This document shows positions 1 to 4,822 of a stretch of 6,211 bases of DNA, in pieces. A model generated the notes under the pieces. The model searched no databases. It saw only the letters and a program-made list of their open reading frames with translations, and was not told the DNA's origin. Source of the DNA: Candidatus Dormiibacterota bacterium (GTDB lineage: Bacteria; Chloroflexota; Dormibacteria; Aeolococcales; Bog-877); NCBI GenBank assembly GCA_003135035.1, contig PLDE01000031.1:1479-7689 (forward strand), in the 5' to 3' direction. Within the stretch, counting starts at the first letter, position 1; each line of letters begins with the position of its first letter. The translations under genes were made by a program, and so were the position numbers.

Positions 1-27
1 AAGGAGATATCCCGGGGAAACTTCTGA
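1..27 (+). CDS. IS3 transposase OrfA, last eight codons
   Basis: Reading from base 1 gives KEISRGNF followed by TGA at 25-27. This matches the usual ending of IS3-family OrfA proteins, where a leucine-zipper region is followed by a short tail of this kind. OrfA supplies the helix-turn-helix that recognises the terminal repeats. The frame lies one base ahead of the orfB frame, which is open across the same bases, so OrfB is reached by a -1 shift. Only the C-terminal tip is visible; the rest of the protein is upstream of the window. Confidence 0.7.
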   Translation, partial: KEISRGNF

Positions 28-887
28 GCCCGGCTCGGCGCCGGGCAGCAGTACTGCACCTGATCGAGATCTTCAACACCAGTGAGCGCCAGGCGTGCCA
101 GGCAGTGAGCCAGCCAAGAGCGACCCAGAGGCGGCGACCCAGACCGGTGGCGGCCCCGGAGGAGCTGCTGCGGCAGCGACTCCGGGAGATCTCCAAGACG
201 TGGCCCAGGTGGGGTTTCAGGAGGGCCGGGGCGGTGCTGCGGATGGAAGGCTGGAAGGTGAACCACAAGCGGGTGCAGCGACTGTGGCGGGAGGAGGGAC
301 TTCGAGTGCCGCCGCATTCACCCAAGCGGCGGCGATTGGGCAACAGCACGGTGCCGGCGCGACGGTTGCAGGCGGAACGACCCAACCAGGTGTGGGCGCT
401 GGACTTCATGTTCGACACCACCGCCGACGGCCGGCCCTTCAAGGTGCTCTCGATGTGCGACGAGTTCACCAGGGAGAGCGTGGGTGGCCAGCTGGGCCGT
501 TCCATTACCGCGGACGACGTGGTTACCGTGCTGGACCAGCTCCGACTCCAACGTGGTGCTCCCGAGTACATCCGCTGCGACAACGGACCGGAGTTCATCG
601 CCGCTGCCATCCGGGACTGGTGCCGCTTCTCCGGCACCGGCACTAGCTTCATCGACCCCGGCTCGCCCTGGCAGAACGCCTACGTGGAGAGCTTCAACGG
701 CAAAGCCCGGGACGAGCTATTCGCCCGGGAGATCTTCGACTCCATCTTGGAGGCCCGGGTTCTCTACGAGGACTGGCGCCACGCCTACAATCTGCACCGT
801 CCCCACCGTTCGTTGGGACTACAGCCGCCTGCGGTCTTCGCAGCGGCTTTCAGCAACCAGAAACTCTCACCCGCTCTGGACTCATGA
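3..887 (+). CDS. IS3-family transposase OrfB (DDE catalytic part), 5' end by frameshift
   Basis: This is the catalytic half of an IS3 transposase, which cuts and joins the element's ends as an OrfAB fusion. The frame is open from base 3. Translated codons probably begin at base 21 after the -1 shift, rather than at the internal GTG at 105, because family-conserved sequence (SPARRRAAV, SERQACQAV) lies upstream of that GTG. An HTH_21-type region (WGFRRAGAVLRMEGW) is followed by the rve integrase core. The catalytic residues are Asp at 402-404 (WALDF), Asp at 579-581 (CDNGPEF) and Glu at 687-689 (VESFNGK), with 35 residues between the last two, giving the DD(35)E signature. The C-terminal YNLHRPHRSLG motif is also present. 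Stop is TGA at 885-887, almost inside the right terminal repeat. No frameshift or premature stop is visible. Confidence 0.93.
   Translation, partial: GDIPGKLLSPARRRAAVLHLIEIFNTSERQACQAVSQPRATQRRRPRPVAAPEELLRQRLREISKTWPRWGFRRAGAVLRMEGWKVNHKRVQRLWREEGLRVPPHSPKRRRLGNSTVPARRLQAERPNQVWALDFMFDTTADGRPFKVLSMCDEFTRESVGGQLGRSITADDVVTVLDQLRLQRGAPEYIRCDNGPEFIAAAIRDWCRFSGTGTSFIDPGSPWQNAYVESFNGKARDELFAREIFDSILEARVLYEDWRHAYNLHRPHRSLGLQPPAVFAAAFSNQKLSPALDS
15..46 (+). promoter_or_regulatory. Programmed -1 ribosomal frameshift signal between orfA and orfB
   Basis: Bases 15-21 are GGGAAAC, phased in the orfA frame as G GGA AAC, which fits the X XXY YYZ rule; after slippage the pairs become GGG AAA. The orfA stop TGA (25-27) lies in the 6-nt spacer. 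A perfect 7-bp GC stem follows: GCCCGGC at 28-34 pairs with GCCGGGC at 40-46 around a 5-nt loop. Slippage would yield a fused OrfAB transposase reading KEISRGN-LLSPARRR across the junction. Heptamer, spacer length and stem all match the known architecture for -1 frameshifting in IS3 elements. Efficiency is not knowable from sequence. Confidence 0.8.
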
Positions 888-901
888 ACGGGGACCGGTC
901 A
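888..901 (+). repeat. Probable right terminal inverted repeat of the IS3 element
   Basis: The bases just after the orfB stop read, on the opposite strand and inward from 901, TGACCGGTCCCCGT. IS3-family ends begin with TG and end with CA, and IS407-like members have TGACC...CCCC ends, so this fits the element's right boundary. The repeat starting directly at the orfB stop is also usual for that group. The matching left repeat is outside the window, so the call rests on resemblance only. The boundary could be off by a few bases. Confidence 0.5.
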
Positions 902-902
902 G

Positions 903-1001
903 CTTCTTGATGACGTGGTTGCAGTGACGTCGCATGCTTGGTGGATCACCGCCCAGGAGCCCTACGTCGGCGAGTTCGATAACTTGGGCATCGGCTGGTA
1001 A
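903..1001 (+). pseudogene. Possible 3' remnant of a gene interrupted by the IS element
   Basis: Immediately outside the proposed IS end an open frame of 32 codons runs to TAA at 999-1001. From 945 to 998 it encodes ITAQEPYVGEF and seven more residues, and 17 of those 18 codons end in G or C, as in the real genes of this window. That codon bias suggests once-coding DNA rather than chance. There is no ATG; GTG codons at 915 and 924 have no convincing ribosome binding site. I do not recognise the family. The upstream part of the gene, if it exists, would lie beyond the left end of the IS. Confidence 0.3.
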
Positions 1002-1005
1002 CGAC

Positions 1006-1034
1006 TGTCCATCTGCTAGTATCGAACATATAGT
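1006..1034 (+). promoter_or_regulatory. Candidate sigma-70-type promoter for the DEAD-box helicase
   Basis: An A+T-rich island stands out in this otherwise GC-rich stretch. TATAGT at 1029-1034 matches five of six bases of the -10 consensus. A poor -35 candidate, TGTCCA at 1006-1011, lies 17 bp upstream. A second, overlapping possibility is the extended -10 form TGC-TAGTAT at 1014-1022. It follows the end of the remnant frame at 1001. If used, transcription would start near 1041 and leave a leader of about 120 nt before the helicase start. Confidence 0.33.
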
Positions 1035-1133
1035 CGGTCTTGACTGACTGCGGCCTTCTGCGGCTCCCCTGGTCTAGTCGACACAGCGGCATCGTTTAGA
1101 AGCGCTGCCAACTGTATTGACGACGTAACGCGC

Positions 1134-1152
1134 GGGCGGCTCCGCCCAGGGA
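1134..1152 (+). promoter_or_regulatory. Leader hairpin and ribosome binding site of the DEAD-box helicase
   Basis: GGGCG at 1134-1138 pairs with CGCCC at 1143-1147 around a 4-nt loop, making a tight GC hairpin. It directly abuts the Shine-Dalgarno-like AGGGA at 1148-1152. That motif is 9 nt ahead of the ATG at 1162 and supports this start. Upstream, CCCTGG at 1067-1072 is complementary to CCAGGG at 1146-1151, so an alternative fold could cover the binding site. Whether either structure controls translation is inference. Confidence 0.45.
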
Positions 1153-1161
1153 CAGATCTTC

Positions 1162-2424
1162 ATGAATTCGTTCTCCGAACTTGGCGTGCGACCACGCACT
1201 CTTGAGACTCTTCTTCGACTCCACATCAGCGAGCCAACCGAGGTTCAAACCGCAGCGATCCCAGTCCTGCACCAGGGACGCGACTGTCTGATCCAATCGC
1301 CGACCGGCTCGGGCAAGACTCTGGCCTTCCTCGTCCCCATGGTCGAGCGCCTACGCGGTCACCAACCGGTCGCGCCTCGGGCTCTGATCGTAACCCCGAC
1401 CAGGGAGTTGGCGACCCAGATCGGCGCTGTTCTGGCCCTGCTTGATCCCGGCCTCAAGCGAGCCCTGGTCTTCGGCGGGGTGGGGTATGCCGGTCAGATC
1501 AACAGCCTCCGGCGTGCCGACGTTGTCATCGGCTGTCCCGGCCGCCTCGTTGACCTCTCCGACCGCGGTGCCGCGAACCTCAGCGGTGTTGAGTTTCTGG
1601 TGCTCGATGAGGCTGACGAGATGCTCGACGCCGGTTTCGCCAAGGATGTCGAGAAGCTGGTGGCGCGAACCCGTCAGCGGAGCTCAGGACTGGATCGCCA
1701 GACCGTGTTGGCCTCGGCGACCATGCCTGACTGGGTCACCCAAATGGCCGCCAAGCACATGGTCAACCCGGCCCGGGTACAGGTCGCGGCTGCCGCGGAG
1801 TCCCAACTAGAACACGGACTCTTTTCGGTACCGCGGGCGCAAAAGGTGAGTGTCCTGAGCCGTCTACTCAAGCGCTCCGACTCGACCATCGTTTTCCACC
1901 GCACCAAGCACGGAACCAAGAAGCTGGCGCGCGACCTGATGGCACTTGGTCACACCACCTCAGAGCTCCAGGGCAATCTCTCCCAGGCGGCTCGCGATCG
2001 CGCTATCGCCGCCTTCCGTCGTCGGGAGACATCGGTCTTGGTCGCTACCAACGTCGCCGCTCGGGGGATCGATGTGGTTGACGTCGATCTGGTCGTCAAC
2101 TACGAGCTTCCCGACACCGCTGACTGGCTGACCCATCGGGTCGGCCGCACCGCCCGCAACGGCGCAAGTGGCCGAGCCCTGACCTTCATGAGTGAGGACG
2201 ACGGTGAGAAGTGGCGCAAGCTGCGCCGCCTCGGCGCTCCCCCCCTCCAGTTCGTCGACACAGCCCAGTTGCTGGACGCCGGCACGATGCGCTTCCTGGC
2301 CAACCAGCCGGAAGTGCCCGTGAGTTCAGGAAGGCAGGAGAGCCGGCGCTCGGCCGATCCCCGGCACCGGACCTTCGGTCCGACCTCCCGCCCCCAGCCC
2401 AGCCGACGTCGCCGCAGCGGCTGA
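1162..2424 (+). CDS. DEAD-box ATP-dependent RNA helicase
   Basis: This is a 420-residue superfamily 2 RNA helicase that unwinds short RNA duplexes with ATP; relatives act in ribosome assembly, RNA turnover and growth in the cold. Motifs appear in order: Q-motif (Phe4 to Gln29), Walker A SPTGSGKT at 46-53, PTRELA at 79-84, CPGR at 125-128 (usually TPGR), DEAD at 149-152, SAT at 185-187, IVFHRTK at 243-249, VATNVAARGID at 294-304 and HRVGRTARNG at 325-334. Both RecA-like domains are therefore complete. The C-terminus (about 388-420) is a short Arg/Ser/Pro-rich basic tail, probably disordered and RNA-binding, with no DbpA or CsdA-type extra domain evident. The ATG is preceded by AGGGA at 9 nt. 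RhlE-like or DeaD-like naming is not resolvable by eye, so no symbol is given. Confidence 0.95.
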   Translation: MNSFSELGVRPRTLETLLRLHISEPTEVQTAAIPVLHQGRDCLIQSPTGSGKTLAFLVPMVERLRGHQPVAPRALIVTPTRELATQIGAVLALLDPGLKRALVFGGVGYAGQINSLRRADVVIGCPGRLVDLSDRGAANLSGVEFLVLDEADEMLDAGFAKDVEKLVARTRQRSSGLDRQTVLASATMPDWVTQMAAKHMVNPARVQVAAAAESQLEHGLFSVPRAQKVSVLSRLLKRSDSTIVFHRTKHGTKKLARDLMALGHTTSELQGNLSQAARDRAIAAFRRRETSVLVATNVAARGIDVVDVDLVVNYELPDTADWLTHRVGRTARNGASGRALTFMSEDDGEKWRKLRRLGAPPLQFVDTAQLLDAGTMRFLANQPEVPVSSGRQESRRSADPRHRTFGPTSRPQPSRRRRSG

Positions 2425-2466
2425 GCAGGCGCCTGCACAGCTGCCGCCTCTCCTCTCCCCCCTCTC
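2425..2466 (+). terminator. Palindrome plus pyrimidine tract after the helicase gene (weak terminator candidate)
   Basis: A perfect 12-bp palindrome (GCAGGCGCCTGC, 2425-2436) starts directly after the helicase stop. It is followed by a run of 20 pyrimidines at 2447-2466, rich in C rather than T. As a hairpin it would have only a 4-bp stem with a 4-nt loop, and there is no U tract, so it is a poor intrinsic terminator. A C-rich, G-poor tract of this kind could instead suit Rho-dependent termination. The remaining bases up to 2545 hold no clear promoter for the next gene. Confidence 0.2.
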
Positions 2467-2545
2467 GCCGGCTGGCTGGGTTATGGTCGGATTCTGAGCG
2501 GCCCACAGTGACGGGCAGCACCAGCGAGTTCGGAACCGCGCTACC

Positions 2546-3766
2546 ATGAACTTCCTATCCGGCCTCCACGGGGTGGTCGCGATCGTCTTGCTCTGCAGCC
2601 TGCTCTTCTTGGAGGAGGCTGGTGTGCCCGTGCCATTCGCCCCCGGTGAGTTGACCCTCTTGGCTGGTGGGCTCCTGATTGCCGCCGGCGGCCTGGATGC
2701 CTGGGCCTTCTACCCGCTCGCCTTCGTCGTCTGCGTGGTCGGGGCGGTGGTGGGGTACAGCTGGGCTCGGGTGGTCGGGGAACACGGCATGACCGGTCTC
2801 GCTGAGAGGTTCCACCAGGCCAAGGCGCTCAAACGGGTCTCCCGCCGGATGAGCGCAGCTGGACCGGTCGGGGTGGGCACCTCACGGCTGATTCCTGGCC
2901 TGCGCATCTACACAACCCTGGTGGCCGGCGCCTTCGGGGTCAAACGTCGGACTTTTCTCGAGGGCTTGATTCCCAGCACAGCCATCTGGGTTGGGGTCTA
3001 CGTCACCCTGGGCGTCGTCGCCGGCATCCCGGTCGAGCACTTCCTCACCAAGCTGGCGCGCTTGGCGGTCCAGGGAGCGATTCTCCTGGTCATCGGGGTG
3101 GGCGGGTACCTGGCCATAAGGCAGGCTCCGGATCGCTCCCAGGCCCCTCTGGTCAACATGCCCGGCTGGGTCAAGACAGCCCTCGCCGCGCTCATCGACC
3201 TGGGCGTCGTGGCCAGCATTCTTACCGGGCTGCTGGCTTTGGTGCGCCGGCTCACCGGCACCGGGGTGACGGCCAGTTGGGCGGACGCCGTGGTGGTGCT
3301 GGCAGCGTTCGCCGCCATCTACCTGTTTGTCACGAGGAGGAGTACCGGGGCCACCTTGGGTGAGGCGCTACTGCATGCCACCTATCTCCCCCGCCGGGCC
3401 GGCACCAGCGTCGAGCTGGCACCGTCCTCGACCCAGATCCAAGACGCTGGCCTGCAGTCCGCCGCCGATCTCCTCCACGCGGTGGCGACCGTGCCTCGCT
3501 TGGCGGTGCTGCGTACCTTGCTCAAGCAGCCCAGTACCAGCAGTGAGGTGGCCAAGTCACTAGGCATGGCACCTAATGAGACGACCTATCACCTGGCCGC
3601 CCTCGGCCAGGTCGGTCTGGTCGGGCCCGACGCCGGCGGGCAGCGGTTTCGAATTCTCGATCCCTCCCGCGACTGGATCGCCGAGGTCCTGGCTCGAGGC
3701 GGCGACCAGGCTGCTGTCCCCGCGCCCGAGGCCGGGGTTCCTCCCGACACGACCAAGCCGAGCTGA
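2546..3766 (+). CDS. DedA/VTT membrane protein fused to RDD-like segment and ArsR-like winged helix
   Basis: This 406-residue protein appears to have three parts. Residues about 8-190 form a DedA-family (VTT/SNARE-associated) domain: the re-entrant-loop motif with Glu23-Glu24, Pro28, Pro30 and Glu35, then SRLIPGLR at 113-120 followed by VAGAFGVKRRTF. DedA proteins are inner-membrane transporters, several linked to undecaprenyl-phosphate or phospholipid recycling. Residues about 205-280 give two more membrane helices with ALIDLGVV (Asp218) and GATLGEALL at 268-276, resembling the RDD family, although its usual first Arg is not obvious. Residues about 303-372 resemble an ArsR-type winged helix (VPRLAVLRTLLKQP, SSEVAKSLGM, then recognition helix ETTYHLAALGQVGLV). 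The C-terminus is a Pro/Ala-rich tail. The ribosome binding site is weak (GGAA at 2532-2535). The DedA call is firm, the winged helix likely, the RDD call moderate. Confidence 0.87.
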   Translation: MNFLSGLHGVVAIVLLCSLLFLEEAGVPVPFAPGELTLLAGGLLIAAGGLDAWAFYPLAFVVCVVGAVVGYSWARVVGEHGMTGLAERFHQAKALKRVSRRMSAAGPVGVGTSRLIPGLRIYTTLVAGAFGVKRRTFLEGLIPSTAIWVGVYVTLGVVAGIPVEHFLTKLARLAVQGAILLVIGVGGYLAIRQAPDRSQAPLVNMPGWVKTALAALIDLGVVASILTGLLALVRRLTGTGVTASWADAVVVLAAFAAIYLFVTRRSTGATLGEALLHATYLPRRAGTSVELAPSSTQIQDAGLQSAADLLHAVATVPRLAVLRTLLKQPSTSSEVAKSLGMAPNETTYHLAALGQVGLVGPDAGGQRFRILDPSRDWIAEVLARGGDQAAVPAPEAGVPPDTTKPS

Positions 3767-3787
3767 GGCTGGGCTTGCAGCCTAGGC
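3762..3787. terminator. Bidirectional hairpin between convergent genes
   Basis: The 15-bp gap between the two convergent stop codons sits inside an inverted repeat. AGGCTG at 3766-3771 pairs with CAGCCT at 3778-3783 around a 6-nt loop. After one G/A mismatch, GCT at 3762-3764 continues the stem with GGC at 3785-3787, including one G-T wobble. The stem overlaps both stop codons (TGA at 3764-3766, and TAG on the minus strand at 3784-3782). It would serve transcripts from both sides equally. No T tract follows on either strand, so its strength is uncertain. Confidence 0.45.
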
Positions 3788-4810
3788 GTCGCCCAAGCCG
3801 ATGTCCTCGGGAACCAGCTCGGGGCGGAGGTTGCGCTCCATCAGGCCCTGGACTGCGGCGGCGACCGAAGTCCCCTCGAAGATGATCGCGTGGACGGCCT
3901 GGGTGATCGGAATCTCGACCTGGTAGCGGCGAGCCAGCACCAGGGCCGCCCCTGAGGCATTGACCCCCTCGGCCACCATCGGTGTCTCGGCCTGGGCGGC
4001 TGCGGGGCTCTCGCCCCGTCCGATCCTCTCCCCCAAGGTCCGGTTGCGGCTCAGCCGGCTGACGCAGGTGGCCAGACAGTCCCCGACGCCGGCCAGTCCG
4101 GCGAAGGTGAAGGGGTTGGCGCCGGCTCGAACGCCGAGGCGGGTCATCTCGCTGAGGCCCCGAGTGATGATGGCCGCCTTGGCATTGTCCCCGACGCCCA
4201 GTCCGTCACAGACGCCGGCGGCGATCGCGATCACGTTCTTCATCGCTCCCGCGAACTCGACACCGCGGGGATCGTCGTTTGCGTAAAGGCGCCAGCTGGG
4301 CGCCGCCAGGCGCTGGACCGCCAGCGTCCGCGCCATGGCGCTGGCGGCGGCCACCACGGCCGCCGTCGGCTTGTGCGCGGCAACCTCAGGAGCGAGGCTG
4401 GGTCCGCTGAGCGCGACCAACCTCTCACCGACATCCTCACCGAGGACCTCCCTCAGCAATTCGGTCATGGTCATGGCCGAATCCGGCTCGAAACCCTTGG
4501 CCGCGCTCACCAGCAGCGAGGCCTCACCCACGAGCGGACGAGCCCGCTCCGCCAGAGCTCGCTCACCGTGGGTGGGCACGGCAAAAATCACCGTCTGGGC
4601 ACCACTGCATGCCTCTTCGAGCCCGGTTGTGACCTTTACCCCAGGGTTGAGCTTCAACTCGGGGAGGTAGAGGGGATGCACTCGAGTCCGATTGACTTGG
4701 GCGGCCAGGTCAGGACGGCGGAACCAGAGCGAGATATCCCGTTCCGTTGACTGGAGCAGTTCGGCGAGGGCCAAGCCCCAGGACCCAGCACCCAGGATGG
4801 CGACCTTCAA
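3782..4810 (-). CDS. gpsA: Glycerol-3-phosphate dehydrogenase [NAD(P)+]
   Basis: This cytoplasmic enzyme reduces dihydroxyacetone phosphate to sn-glycerol 3-phosphate, the backbone for phospholipid synthesis. At 342 residues it has the normal family length. The Rossmann nucleotide-binding loop is GAGSWG at 7-12, followed by LALA where TALA is commoner. Further hallmarks are the AAKGFEPDS segment (Lys105), LSGPSLAPEVA at 134-144, the catalytic-type Lys191 in GVEFAGAMKNVIAIAAG, GDNAKAA at 207-213, AGLAGVGD at 237-244, and the substrate-binding Arg255-Asn256 in SRNRTLG. The start is TTG at 4810-4808: the Rossmann motif begins only six residues later, so a start further inside is impossible. A GGAG on the minus strand (4822-4819) lies 8 nt upstream of it. 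It overlaps the end of der by 4 nt and is probably co-transcribed with it. Confidence 0.96.
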   Translation of the reverse strand: MKVAILGAGSWGLALAELLQSTERDISLWFRRPDLAAQVNRTRVHPLYLPELKLNPGVKVTTGLEEACSGAQTVIFAVPTHGERALAERARPLVGEASLLVSAAKGFEPDSAMTMTELLREVLGEDVGERLVALSGPSLAPEVAAHKPTAAVVAAASAMARTLAVQRLAAPSWRLYANDDPRGVEFAGAMKNVIAIAAGVCDGLGVGDNAKAAIITRGLSEMTRLGVRAGANPFTFAGLAGVGDCLATCVSRLSRNRTLGERIGRGESPAAAQAETPMVAEGVNASGAALVLARRYQVEIPITQAVHAIIFEGTSVAAAVQGLMERNLRPELVPEDIGLGDA

Positions 4811-4822
4811 CGGGTCTGCTCC
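4807..4822 (-). promoter_or_regulatory. TTGA stop-start overlap and ribosome binding site joining der to gpsA
   Basis: On the minus strand the bases at 4810-4807 read TTGA. The TGA (4809-4807) ends der and the TTG (4810-4808) starts gpsA. GGAG at 4822-4819, inside the last codons of der, is 8 nt from the TTG. This is the TTG version of the common ATGA coupling arrangement, so terminating ribosomes could reinitiate on gpsA. That gpsA translation depends on der translation is an inference from the layout. Confidence 0.65.

Larger units (their letters stand above)
1..901 (+). mobile_element. IS3-family insertion sequence, right-hand part (left end outside window)
   Basis: The segment holds the end of orfA, a -1 frameshift signal, orfB with a DDE integrase-type catalytic core, and a probable terminal repeat ending in CA at 900-901. 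That organisation is diagnostic of the IS3 family. The N-terminal part of OrfB (SPARRRAAV, SERQACQAV, then WGFRRAGAVLRMEGW and NHKRVQRLWREEGL) resembles the IS407-type subgroup as I recall it, but the subgroup is a tentative call. The left inverted repeat and most of orfA lie before base 1, so the element's full length and its target duplication cannot be read here. Both visible frames are intact, so the element may be functional. Confidence 0.88.

Noticed and set aside
1..6. AAGGAG at the very start looks like a strong ribosome binding site.
   Set aside because: These bases read as Lys-Glu in the orfA frame and lead into the conserved OrfA ending; no start codon at proper spacing follows in a sensible frame.
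105..107. GTG at 105 as the true start of OrfB.
   Set aside because: Family-conserved OrfB sequence is encoded upstream of it in the same open frame, and the frameshift signal at 15-46 explains how that frame is entered.
484..927. A 147-codon frame running across orfB and out of the IS.
   Set aside because: It lies in an alternative frame of the intact transposase, is Ser/Thr/Pro/Arg-rich as shadow frames usually are, and has no ribosome binding site.
1040..1045. TTGACT as a -35 element for the helicase.
   Set aside because: No acceptable -10 sequence lies 16-19 bp downstream; that stretch is GC-rich (GCTCCC).
1046..1065. Repeated TGACTGAC and TGCGG...TGCGG units as a possible repeat array or operator.
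   Set aside because: Only two imperfect short copies each; no regular array and no symmetrical operator form.
2482..2487. TATGGT as a -10 element for the DedA-fusion gene.
   Set aside because: No -35-like hexamer lies at the right distance (CCCCTC there), so the match is too weak to list.
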